From the NCBI GenBank assembly GCA_938023075.1, contig CALHDG010000081.1, positions 1 through 43,743 of the forward strand: a DNA stretch of 43,743 nucleotides, in the 5' to 3' direction. Positions 25,602-33,109 of this stretch are shown one piece after another. Every line of letters starts with the position of its first letter. Positions within the stretch are counted from its first letter, which is position 1. Below the pieces are notes generated by a model. That model was not told the origin of the DNA, made no database searches, and worked only from the letters and a program-made list of their open reading frames with translations. Both the position numbers and the translations under genes were made by a program. This DNA comes from an uncultured Chitinophagales bacterium. Its GTDB lineage: Bacteria > Bacteroidota > Bacteroidia > Chitinophagales > JAHDHT01.

Positions 25602-26657
25602 TTATTTTTGATGTTTACTATAGGTTAAAAAATTACTGTAAAAAAAGCCCAAGTCAAGCAAGGGTTTCGATTGTTTTACAAATTGACTAATGTCCTCCAT
25701 TTTTCTGCTAACCATTAAATTCCAGTAAGCAATTATAGCATCTTTAGCAGATTGTTGATATACAATGTCCGTTTGTTTTTCAAATACAGGCTCGCTCATA
25801 TATTCGAAAATATTAGATAAATTGAAACGATTGAAATTGTTGAACCGCTGCAAAGCTTGTTGAAGATCACCTCGAAAATAAGTGATTTCCTTAGTCTGTA
25901 ACCATTGTTTTATGTGATCGAAATTTGTTTTTTGCATATATGGCGGCAAAAACTTTCCGAAACTTGCGGTTAAACAATAATGTAACATCGCATTGGTTTG
26001 GGCTGCTTTGCTTTGCAAGTGTTGTTCGGTCTGCTCAAAAATCAATTGCCCCACATTGCCTTTTACTTCTTTCAATTTTTCAGGTTCTCTTCCCAATTTG
26101 CCCATGGTGGTTCTGCTAAAAAAAAGGTTGAATAATAAACGCCATCTTCGGGTATTCCAGTTGTTTTGGTAAAAAGCTTTTTGTTCGGCTTCCGTTTTTT
26201 CGGCAAACAGTTGCGCAATAGTTTTTTTAGAATGTATGAAAGGCAATACCCACTTCGCAAAAATTTTAAAATAGTTTTCAAACTTCCCTTGATGAATAAT
26301 CCCTTGCTCAATTAATATTTTATTTTTTGTAAAATAGGCTTGCGTTGCTTCACTTAAAAAAGGATGAATTTTTTGATACCATGCCCATCTTGAAGAACAA
26401 GCTTCAAAGCCTAAAAGCCTTAAGCAATCTTCATATCCTAAATGGCGAATGGCTTGCTCTTTTAATGCACTTACAAAAATTTGAATTTCATTTAAATCAA
26501 CACAAACCATTTCTTTCGGTTGATCTTTAAGCAACAATAAACTATTATCGCCAGCCGAAGCGATAGATAGAACTTTCGAATATTGGTCAATTTGAAGGGC
26601 TTTACTAAGTAGTCCTCCATCTTCCCAAACGTTGCTGTATTTTAATGGATTATTCAT
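25602..26657 (-). CDS. BtaA-like 3-amino-3-carboxypropyl transferase (DUF3419)
   Basis: 351 residues. The N-terminal SAM-binding region is typical: YSNVWEDGGLLSKAL, KVLSIASAGDNSLLLL (about residues 28-43) and MVCVDLNEIQ. Conserved later parts include NTRRWRLLFNLFFSR and FNLSNIFEYMS. BtaA moves the 3-amino-3-carboxypropyl group of SAM to diacylglycerol, making the ether-linked homoserine head of betaine lipids. The partner N-methyltransferase BtaB is absent from this window, so the product may stay unmethylated or the acceptor may differ. Neighbours two bases downstream and 19 bases upstream on the same strand indicate one operon. Family assignment is firm; the acceptor is inference. Confidence 0.88.
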   Translation of the reverse strand: MNNPLKYSNVWEDGGLLSKALQIDQYSKVLSIASAGDNSLLLLKDQPKEMVCVDLNEIQIFVSALKEQAIRHLGYEDCLRLLGFEACSSRWAWYQKIHPFLSEATQAYFTKNKILIEQGIIHQGKFENYFKIFAKWVLPFIHSKKTIAQLFAEKTEAEQKAFYQNNWNTRRWRLLFNLFFSRTTMGKLGREPEKLKEVKGNVGQLIFEQTEQHLQSKAAQTNAMLHYCLTASFGKFLPPYMQKTNFDHIKQWLQTKEITYFRGDLQQALQRFNNFNRFNLSNIFEYMSEPVFEKQTDIVYQQSAKDAIIAYWNLMVSRKMEDISQFVKQSKPLLDLGFFYSNFLTYSKHQK

Positions 26658-26676
26658 TGTATGATTTGTTTTTTAT

Positions 26677-29136
26677 TTATAAAATTTCAATTATTCCAGT
26701 TGAACCGTTCATTTTTATTTCATCCCCATCTTTTAATAATTGGGTTAAACCTTTTACCCCAACAATGCAGGGAATACCCATTTCACGGGAAACAATAGCT
26801 GCGTGACTTAAGGTGCTGCCTCGCTCTACCAATATTGCAGATGCCGATTGAAAGATGGTAATCCAACCCGGATCGGTGGAAGTGGTGACCAAAATTGCGC
26901 CTTCTAAGCTTTGCATTTCGTTGGGGTTCGATAAAATTTTTACCTTGCCCATTACTTCACCAGTACAACAAGGGATGCCTTTCAATTGCCCTTCGTAGGG
27001 TTTTACTTCAACATCTAAGTCAAAATAATTATCGTATTGATGTATTCTTTCTGGCAAGTTTTCTATTTTTTTATAAGCTGCAAACTCTTCTTTTCTTTTC
27101 TCTATTATTTTTTGAATCTCCTCTATACTTAATTCTCCTTCAAAATAATTATTGACCTCTTTCTCTTTCAAATAAAAGAAATCTTGTTGATCAATTAACC
27201 AACCTTGTTGTTGCCATTGCGTACTAATGCCCCATAAAAAACGACGAACCATACCAAATGCCAAGGTGCGATCAAAGCGTAAATTCTCGCGGTCAGCAAT
27301 CATTTCAGCCGCTTTTCTGGCAATAAATGAACGTTCAATTATCTTATATTTTAAACTTTTCTTTTGGTAAGATGTGTTTGTTTTACTGTCCTTTGGTGTT
27401 TGATAGGTTTTTAATATCCGAATAAAGGCTTCCGGGTTTTGTGTGAAGGTTTCGTTTTCTAATTTCAGTTCACCAATACTCCGGTCTCCATAACATTCAA
27501 TATATTTTAAAATCAATTTACCGGTATTACCAAATTGATTAGAGCGGCATTTTTTCCAAATGAACTGCTCAGTTTGTGTTTTGATCTCCAACAACAAGTT
27601 TTCAATACCGGCTGATTGAATAATTTCTTGAATTAACAAAGCAGGCTGTACTGATTTCACGGGATGTTTCCCCACCACCATTTCGGTATGTATATAATCA
27701 TTTTTTAACCAACGTTTACATACCTTTTGTAATAAGCCGAAATAAATCATGGCTAACAGATCATTCGCTAAAGGAGGCGACCACTCATTAACCAACATGG
27801 TTTTAAATTTTTTATATAATTGCCATATCGCTTTGTCGCTAAGTTGAGCATAGTCTAATTTTTTGTAGTCATTAATAATGGAGTTTACTTTTGTACTAAA
27901 TTGTTTTTTAATTTTGGGTAAACGAATACTTAAGCCGGTCAACCGGAAAATCGTTTTCAAAGTATTCCAATAATTTCTCCATTTGCTTGGTTCAGCTTTT
28001 AGGTTGAAATCTACCCCAAGCGGTTCGGTTGTTCCCATCATTTTATCCATAAAACCAGCATTGAGTTGATAAGCCGGTAACATAGCCAATGCTTTATGCC
28101 AATTAATTAGTTGATAATAAACCCGACCTTTAAGATGACCTAACATTTCGTTAAACACCTCTTTGTTGGCTTCTATTTGATGCGCTGAAACACCCAACAA
28201 GGTGGAGAAATTTTTGTAAACCGATTTATAAATATCTAAAATAAAAGAAAAGGTAAAAGGTGAAGTGATGCCGGGATAAGATTCGATAATATTAGAATTA
28301 TCCCAAACCGTATGTTGGGTATACGGTTTATAGGTTGTAATGGGGCGGCTTTGCAATAAATAAAAAGTACCACCGGCAAAGCAAAACTCAATGTCTTGTG
28401 GATGTTGGTATAACTGCTCTAATTCTTCTAAAACCTGAGCAATTAAATTTAGCTGATCAATATTTAAACACGGTTGATTTACTAATGCCGGAGATACTCT
28501 TTCGTACTCCAAAATAGAGCCATTGTAGCAGAGCTTTTCATATTTATCTGTAATAACGTTTTTCCATATATTTTTATTTTTTGCGATGTCGTTTTTTGTT
28601 AATTTTCTTTTCGTCGCTACAAAATTATCAGCATTTAACTTTCCTGAAACCAAACCCTCTCCCAAACCATAAACAGCGGTTATCAGTTTTTCATGAGCAT
28701 AAGATTTGGTTGGATTAATACCAAAAGCTACCCCACTAACTTCGGCATCAATCATTTGTTGAACAATCACATTCATTTCAATATTGTGGTAGTCAATATG
28801 ATGGATGGTACAATAGGTTTTCAATTGTTCGCTTTTGGCAGAGGCTTGTACTTTGTGGATGGCATCACTCAATTGATCTTTGCTAACAAACAATTCGGTA
28901 TGAAAAATGCCGGCAAAACTATGGTCTCTGCCATCTTCTACATTTGCAGAAGACCGAACGGCATAGTATGGTCCATTAATTTTTGAAATAACTTTTGTAC
29001 TTATTTGTTCAGCAGTTAATGTTTTTAGCATTGTTTTGTTAAACACTACAAACGGAGGCACCTTAAAACCGGCTTCTGTTAATTTTAACAAAGCCCCTGC
29101 TTTGCCTTTTAGTTGATCTGTTGTTTTGACTGACAT
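26677..29136 (-). CDS. PEP-synthase/rifampicin-phosphotransferase-like enzyme, substrate unknown
   Basis: 819 residues. The N-terminal PPDK_N ATP-grasp domain (about 1-300) shows YAVRSSANVEDGRDHSFAGI, VIVQQMIDAEVSGVAFGINP and QDIEFCFAGGTFYLLQSRPI. A middle part of about 400 residues has no motif I know. The C-terminal swivelling phosphohistidine domain carries GSTLSHAAIVSREMGIPCIV with the catalytic His, and ends DGDEIKMNGSTGIIEIL. True PEP synthases end in a PEP/pyruvate TIM barrel, which is absent, so this belongs with RPH-type dikinases that split ATP and phosphorylate a small molecule. It sits between UbiA and BtaA-like genes; a prenyl or lipid alcohol substrate is a guess. The overlap-free 19-base spacing to the BtaA-like gene suggests co-transcription. 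Confidence 0.85.
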   Translation of the reverse strand: MSVKTTDQLKGKAGALLKLTEAGFKVPPFVVFNKTMLKTLTAEQISTKVISKINGPYYAVRSSANVEDGRDHSFAGIFHTELFVSKDQLSDAIHKVQASAKSEQLKTYCTIHHIDYHNIEMNVIVQQMIDAEVSGVAFGINPTKSYAHEKLITAVYGLGEGLVSGKLNADNFVATKRKLTKNDIAKNKNIWKNVITDKYEKLCYNGSILEYERVSPALVNQPCLNIDQLNLIAQVLEELEQLYQHPQDIEFCFAGGTFYLLQSRPITTYKPYTQHTVWDNSNIIESYPGITSPFTFSFILDIYKSVYKNFSTLLGVSAHQIEANKEVFNEMLGHLKGRVYYQLINWHKALAMLPAYQLNAGFMDKMMGTTEPLGVDFNLKAEPSKWRNYWNTLKTIFRLTGLSIRLPKIKKQFSTKVNSIINDYKKLDYAQLSDKAIWQLYKKFKTMLVNEWSPPLANDLLAMIYFGLLQKVCKRWLKNDYIHTEMVVGKHPVKSVQPALLIQEIIQSAGIENLLLEIKTQTEQFIWKKCRSNQFGNTGKLILKYIECYGDRSIGELKLENETFTQNPEAFIRILKTYQTPKDSKTNTSYQKKSLKYKIIERSFIARKAAEMIADRENLRFDRTLAFGMVRRFLWGISTQWQQQGWLIDQQDFFYLKEKEVNNYFEGELSIEEIQKIIEKRKEEFAAYKKIENLPERIHQYDNYFDLDVEVKPYEGQLKGIPCCTGEVMGKVKILSNPNEMQSLEGAILVTTSTDPGWITIFQSASAILVERGSTLSHAAIVSREMGIPCIVGVKGLTQLLKDGDEIKMNGSTGIIEIL

Positions 29137-29183
29137 CTTATAATAATTATGAAATAGTAGTTATGAATGATACAATTTTTATC

Positions 29184-29278
29184 ATCCTCGTTTGCAACGA
29201 GGATGTTTGAGAAGAGCGTTTGCAACGCTCGCCGTGCATTGCAAATGCACTTCTTGCCTGCCCTCGTTGCAAACGAGG
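29184..29278. repeat. REPIN-like cluster of four palindromes
   Basis: Four hairpins with a TTTGCAA-type core: CCTCGTTTGCAACGAGG (within 29184-29204), GAGCGTTTGCAACGCTC (29214-29230), GTGCATTGCAAATGCAC (29234-29250) and CCTCGTTGCAAACGAGG (29262-29278). The last is the exact reverse complement of the first, and the third has the inverted core, so the whole is a nested inverted pair. It fills the 183-base spacer between the UbiA and PEP-synthase-like genes. Such elements are usually mobilised by RAYT transposases; none is in the window. Confidence 0.75.
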
Positions 29279-29319
29279 ACAATTGTTGAGACCATTGTTG
29301 AATGTTGCTCTTCATCTTA

Positions 29320-30225
29320 TTAAAATATTTTTAACATAATAAAAGGTAAAGCCCCTAAATTTAAATACATGCCCATTGTCCAAAGTCCTGCAGCTTTTTC
29401 TATTAGTTGGGTTTTGTTTTGGGCAGGATGTTTTAGACACAACAAGGCAGGCAATGCACAAAGCCCGGCCCAAATGCTTAGTATCCAATAAACCCAAATT
29501 GGGCTGCTAATTGCATACGCAGCTGCAACTGCCAAGCCAAAGGTTACACCTAAAATCAATATCCAATTGGTGATGGCTTTGCTGGTTCCCCAAAGTTTTG
29601 AATAGGACAATACGCCTTTCTCTTCGTGTTCGGGCAACTTAATTTTTCTGCCAATTTCCATTAAAATGCCGTTGAAAAATGAAACAGCAAAAAACCAACC
29701 CAAAGCCGTTGGTGGACTAATTCCACCAAAGGACCAATGAGCAGAACTTGCCACTAAATCTACCAAGGGAATAATTGCCATATGCGACAATACATAAGCC
29801 AATTGATTTTGCTTTAGCCATCGTTTAATAAAAAATTCTTTATACATTAAAGCCATGTAAACAAGGCAAACAATATAAATAAGGATGAACTGAGGATTGG
29901 TGATTAAAATGATAAGGTGGACAACAAATATAAGGGCGGCTAAAAATTTTAAATGATTGAGTGTAAGTAAACCACGCGGAACAGGTAAATATTTTCTGAA
30001 TTTTTTATCTTCTTCATAATCTTTAAACTCATCGGAAATTCTTAATAATAAAAACAAACCGAAAGTTAAGGCAAATGCCATTACAAAATTACCGGCTTCA
30101 ATAAAGTTACTTGCTCCATCAGCCATTAAAGAATAACAGATAGCTGAAAAACTAAATATAGCAATAATGGGTATGTGGCTTTGAAGCGGAAACCGCTCTG
30201 ATAAATAAATTAAATACTTTTTCAT
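29320..30225 (-). CDS. UbiA-family prenyltransferase, divergent second motif
   Basis: 301 residues with about eight membrane helices. The first Asp-rich motif is present in the form RISDEFKDYEEDKKF followed by RKYLPVPRGLLTL at about residues 62-90, matching N-D-x-x-D-x-x-x-D and the following R-P...G. The second motif, usually D-x-x-G-D, is replaced by MEIGRKIKLPEHEEKGVL plus SYSKLWG at about 190-215. UbiA enzymes join a polyprenyl diphosphate to an aromatic ring, sugar or glycerol phosphate at the membrane. The changed second motif suggests an unusual acceptor, or a non-aromatic one. The gene follows HMG-CoA reductase by one base, which links it to isoprenoid supply. Confidence 0.85.
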   Translation of the reverse strand: MKKYLIYLSERFPLQSHIPIIAIFSFSAICYSLMADGASNFIEAGNFVMAFALTFGLFLLLRISDEFKDYEEDKKFRKYLPVPRGLLTLNHLKFLAALIFVVHLIILITNPQFILIYIVCLVYMALMYKEFFIKRWLKQNQLAYVLSHMAIIPLVDLVASSAHWSFGGISPPTALGWFFAVSFFNGILMEIGRKIKLPEHEEKGVLSYSKLWGTSKAITNWILILGVTFGLAVAAAYAISSPIWVYWILSIWAGLCALPALLCLKHPAQNKTQLIEKAAGLWTMGMYLNLGALPFIMLKIF

Positions 30226-30226
30226 A

Positions 30227-31480
30227 TTAACGTCCGAGATTTTGGTGAGCTGATGTAAAATGACCTTCGGCGATTGCTGCGGCTATTGATAGCTCACCGC
30301 ATAATAATAAAGCTCCACAGATTTCGGCAAACTTTTTTGCCTTGCCTGTTCCGGCACAATCCAGTATATTTAAGCATTCGTTTTGGGTAGCGAATTTAGT
30401 GCCGCCACCAACCGTGCCTACAATTAAATTGGGGGCTGTTATAGAAATGTATAGGTCGTTTTGATTAACTACTTCCATTCGGGTAATACCGATAGCGGCT
30501 TCTGAAACGCAAGCTACATCTTGTCCGGTTGCGAGAAACAGGGCAGCCAAACCATTAGCAAAATGCCCTTGCGCGCCTATGCTACCGCTTTGAATAACCG
30601 CCATGGTACTTGCTCTCCAATATTGAGCAACTGAACTTGCCGATGTTTTCAAAACGCTTTTTAATATCTCATCTTTAATAACACATTCTGCTATTACTTT
30701 TTTGCCGCGAACATTATTTAATGATTGAGTGGTAGCTTTTTTATCGCCAGCGTAATTACTTTCTATGTACCACAATTGTGGTTTTACCGGACTGTTGTTG
30801 ATGATGTATTTACAAATGGCATCACTGCAAATAGTAACCATATTTTGTCCGGCAGCATCACCTGTTGAAAACTGAAAAGTAAGGATAACTTGATTGCCTT
30901 GTACGTTTGTAGTTGTTTTATTGAGTTTGCCATGTTTGGTAAATCCGGCTGCAATTAAAGCGAAGTTGTATTGTACTTTTTCTAACCATTTTTTAAAAGC
31001 AAGTGCTTCTTGTAATGAACTAAAACCAAATAACGGACTTCGTTGCACACCCTCTTTTACGCAAGCTACATTAATACCACCGCAAAGCCTGGTTGCTTTC
31101 GCACCTCTGTGGTAGGAGGCAACCAAAGCCCCTTCGGTGGTGGCTAAAGGCACATGAAATTCTCCTTTAGCCTGCATGCCGTTTATTAATATTGGACCAG
31201 CCATGCCGGTTGGTATTTGGGTGTAGCCAATAAAATTTTCTATGCTGCCCTGTAGCTTTTTAGTATCGCTGTGTTGTTGGTGAGCACATAAATTGGTTAA
31301 TTGAGTGTTGTATTGTTTTTCAATATACGCCTGTTGTTGTTTGGGCGTTTTTTCTTTTTGGATTATTTTGGCTTTTTTGGGCAACGTATTATTTTTCAAT
31401 TGATTTAACATGAACCCCAAGCCATCTGTTGGATTAAAAAGATTTGTTTGATTTGGTATTTTATTTATGGTGGTTGTCAT
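30227..31480 (-). CDS. Hydroxymethylglutaryl-CoA reductase
   Basis: 417 residues. It reduces HMG-CoA to mevalonate, the committed step of the mevalonate route to isoprenoids. Seen: ENFIGYTQIPTGMAGPILIN, PLATTEGALVAS with Glu116, FSTGDAAGQNMV (cofactor region), SNYAGDKKAT with Lys247/248, NGLAALFLATGQDVACVSEA with Asp321, GTVGGGT and AEGHFTSAH with His407. The catalytic Glu, Lys, Asp and His are therefore all in place, and the motifs are of the class I (NADPH, biosynthetic) type, without N-terminal membrane helices. It is the first gene of the downstream minus-strand series. No other mevalonate gene lies in the window. A promoter-like block lies 43-87 bases upstream. Confidence 0.93.
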   Translation of the reverse strand: MTTTINKIPNQTNLFNPTDGLGFMLNQLKNNTLPKKAKIIQKEKTPKQQQAYIEKQYNTQLTNLCAHQQHSDTKKLQGSIENFIGYTQIPTGMAGPILINGMQAKGEFHVPLATTEGALVASYHRGAKATRLCGGINVACVKEGVQRSPLFGFSSLQEALAFKKWLEKVQYNFALIAAGFTKHGKLNKTTTNVQGNQVILTFQFSTGDAAGQNMVTICSDAICKYIINNSPVKPQLWYIESNYAGDKKATTQSLNNVRGKKVIAECVIKDEILKSVLKTSASSVAQYWRASTMAVIQSGSIGAQGHFANGLAALFLATGQDVACVSEAAIGITRMEVVNQNDLYISITAPNLIVGTVGGGTKFATQNECLNILDCAGTGKAKKFAEICGALLLCGELSIAAAIAEGHFTSAHQNLGR

Positions 31481-31522
31481 AATTTTTTATTTAGTGGATT
31501 AATTATTAACTTAATTACAATG

Positions 31523-31567
31523 CAAAAGTGAAGTAATTGTTGAGGTTTTTTTTCATCCCTAAGTATG
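31523..31567 (-). promoter_or_regulatory. Candidate regulated promoter of the HMG-CoA reductase operon
   Basis: On the minus strand CATACTTAGGGATGA (31567-31553) is followed after 14 bases by CAAT and after 9 more by TTTG (31526-31523), a Bacteroidota -7-box-like end. The block at 34995-35039 has the same parts (CACTCTTTAGGATGA, 14 bases, CAAT, 9 bases, TTTG) at the same spacing. Seen in sequence; the regulatory role is inference. Confidence 0.4.
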
Positions 31568-31655
31568 AAGTTATAAAATTCGTTATATGGTAGTAGTGAT
31601 GAGGAAACGCTTAAACGGCAGGCTACTTTAGTAGGAATTTTCAACTTCGTACTTT

Positions 31656-31678
31656 AGTAGGAGCGTATCATACCTTAG
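31656..31678. repeat. 23-base motif shared with 35118-35140
   Basis: AGTAGGAGCGTATCATACCTTAG (given here as AGTAGGAGCG then TATCATACCTTAG) matches 35118-35140 with four differences, all transitions. Another ACTTTAGTAGG copy lies at 31625-31635. It may be an upstream regulator site or a short dispersed repeat. Confidence 0.55.
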
Positions 31679-31773
31679 TTTAATCAAATGCATATTAATA
31701 TGTTTAAGTAGTTGATTTTAAAATTATTTTGAAATGAAAATAAGACTAATTGTTAGCTCGAGTATGAGAACAG

Positions 31774-31908
31774 CAGTTTATAAACTAGCCCCGATTGCAG
31801 CGGTTATGCTATGTTGCAGCACAGGTTTTGAAGCGTAGCAATAGCATTTGAGCGGAAAGCGGGAGGGGGTGTTTCCACAAAGTCAAAATTTTCCGCTTCA
31901 AAAAAATA
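31774..31908 (+). repeat. Structured dispersed element, copy D (Flavo-1-like)
   Basis: Order: TATAAACTAGCCCCGATTGC, AGCGGTT, stem ATGCTAT/ATAGCAT with an extension GTTGC/GCA, TTGAGCGGAAAGCGGGA and TTCCGCTTCAAAAAAATA. It lies between the HMG-CoA reductase promoter region and the 54-codon ORF, in a 474-base stretch (31481-31954) that otherwise holds the two shared motifs only. Confidence 0.7.
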
Positions 31909-31954
31909 AATTTCAAACCTTTGTTTTGACATATTTGTATTTTTTGAAATAAAA

Positions 31955-32119
31955 TTATTTTTTAAAGAAATCATTAATATCAAAAGCTGTCCCTAATTGT
32001 ATACTTTCATTTTCATAGGCAAATTGCTTGTTTGACTGCCCGATTGTTGCCAATAAAAAAGCATTCATATGAGGTAAACCTAAACTGAGTTTAATGATTG
32101 ATTGAACGCTTAAAACCAT
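31955..32119 (-). CDS. Small 54-residue ORF overlapping the end of the Lgt-like gene
   Basis: The ATG (32119-32117) lies inside the last codons of the Lgt-like gene, eight bases before the end of its TAA, in the +1 frame relative to it, an arrangement typical of translational coupling. The product starts MVLSVQSIIKLSLGLPHMNA, continues FLLATIGQSNKQFAYENES and ends IQLGTAFDINDFFKK. The residue mix (mixed hydrophobic and polar, no poly-Lys/Asn bias) looks real for this A+T-rich DNA. I do not recognise a family. It could instead be the C-terminal fragment of a degraded protein. Confidence 0.45.
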   Translation of the reverse strand: MVLSVQSIIKLSLGLPHMNAFLLATIGQSNKQFAYENESIQLGTAFDINDFFKK

Positions 32120-32934
32120 GTGGGTTCAGCTGCTTTATCGCCGATATTTTTTGAGCTTTCAAAAATTTTAAATGATTGGGCTTGAAGAAAGTACTGTACA
32201 CTGCTAAGGATAATTAAAGCATAAACCAACTGCGGCAAGGTAATGCCAAAAGCCACTTCAGGGTTTAATCGAATGCATTCTAATAGTATGTAAAAAATAG
32301 AAACTCCTACAAAATAAATGAAGGCTGTTTCTCCCGCTTGTTTTTTACGCCTGCCATCATAGCAACATAAAAAAATGAAAAAGCCAACATGAAAAAGGCT
32401 GTCGTAAATTGGGGTGGGATGAACGGGTAATAGATTGGGTGCTGCTCCATATGGATAAAACATGCCCCAAGGTAAATCTGTTACTATGCCATAACAACCA
32501 TCGCCAGAAAACTGACAACCTTGTTTGGTAAAAATGGTTAAAGCACAAAAAGCCAAAGCCAACAGATCGAGCAAATAATTACTTTGTTTAATACGCAGCA
32601 CTTTTTGGCTTAATACTGGAAGTAGAATAATAGTGAACAATAAACTACCGCACCAGCGAAATTTGCCTGCCCAAGGACCTTCAAACAAAATAGATAAGGC
32701 TGGTAGAGTACCGGTTTTTAACCATGCTTCTGCTAAACCGGCTAACCTGCCGCCAATCATTAATATGATATATAACACGCCGACTAAGCCAACAAACTGA
32801 GCTATATTAATATTTAATTGTTGATGCTTTTTGTAATACCAAATTGAAAAAACAAAAGCAACTAACACACCCAACCAGTGAAAAGATGAATACCAACTAA
32901 TTGTATAACCGAATATTTCTGGGTTTGGATACAT
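32110..32934 (-). CDS. Divergent prolipoprotein diacylglyceryl transferase (Lgt)-like protein
   Basis: 274 residues and about seven membrane helices, the length of Lgt. Recognisable Lgt-fold parts are GYTISWYSSFHWLGVLVAF, IGGRLAGLAEAW, the TDLPWGMFYPYG segment and LPVHPTPIYDSLFH. The canonical H-G-G motif is replaced by KFRWCGSLL and the R-x-G-N-F-x-N-G-E signature by KQGCQFSGDGCYG. Residues essential in E. coli Lgt thus appear changed, as in the second Lgt-like paralogs found in many Bacteroidota. It may transfer a (di)acylglyceryl or other lipid group to something other than prolipoproteins. The spacer to HMG-CoA reductase holds repeats and a promoter candidate, so operon membership is not certain. 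Confidence 0.8.
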   Translation of the reverse strand: MYPNPEIFGYTISWYSSFHWLGVLVAFVFSIWYYKKHQQLNINIAQFVGLVGVLYIILMIGGRLAGLAEAWLKTGTLPALSILFEGPWAGKFRWCGSLLFTIILLPVLSQKVLRIKQSNYLLDLLALAFCALTIFTKQGCQFSGDGCYGIVTDLPWGMFYPYGAAPNLLPVHPTPIYDSLFHVGFFIFLCCYDGRRKKQAGETAFIYFVGVSIFYILLECIRLNPEVAFGITLPQLVYALIILSSVQYFLQAQSFKIFESSKNIGDKAAEPTWF

Positions 32935-32959
32935 AATTATTATTTAATAAATTTAGTTT

Positions 32960-32997
32960 AAAAAGTTCCGGATGTGCAATTACAGGTCATCCGGAAC
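32960..32997 (-). terminator. Intrinsic terminator between lipoprotein and Lgt-like genes
   Basis: On the minus strand GTTCCGGATG and CATCCGGAAC (32997-32988 with 32974-32965) form a perfect 10-bp stem with a 13-base loop, followed by TTTTT (32964-32960). It ends the transcript of the lipoprotein gene and so marks the upstream border of the Lgt-like transcription unit. Confidence 0.8.
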
Positions 32998-33010
32998 TTA
33001 ATAAGTTTTT

Positions 33011-33058
33011 GGGGTATTTGGGTGTCGGGTGTTTGGGTGTTGGGTGTTTGGTGTTTGG
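33011..33058. repeat. Short tandem repeat of GGGTGTTT-type units
   Basis: About six imperfect 7-8-base units (GGGTATTT, GGGTGTCG, GGGTGTTT, GGGTGTTG, GGGTGTTT, GGTGTTT) in a row. Non-coding, between the lipoprotein stop and its terminator. Confidence 0.7.
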
Positions 33059-33109
33059 ATGCTAGTTTGTTTTAGGGCGTTCATTGGATGTTTATGGTTT
33101 TTTAATGAG

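Noticed and set aside
29184-29278. CRISPR array
   Set aside because: The repeats are palindromes of different sequence and alternating orientation, with irregular short gaps and no spacers or cas genes.
30227-31480. Degradative class II HMG-CoA reductase
   Set aside because: The motifs around ENFIGY.QIPTGMAGP, DKKAT and GHFTSAH fit the biosynthetic class I layout better.
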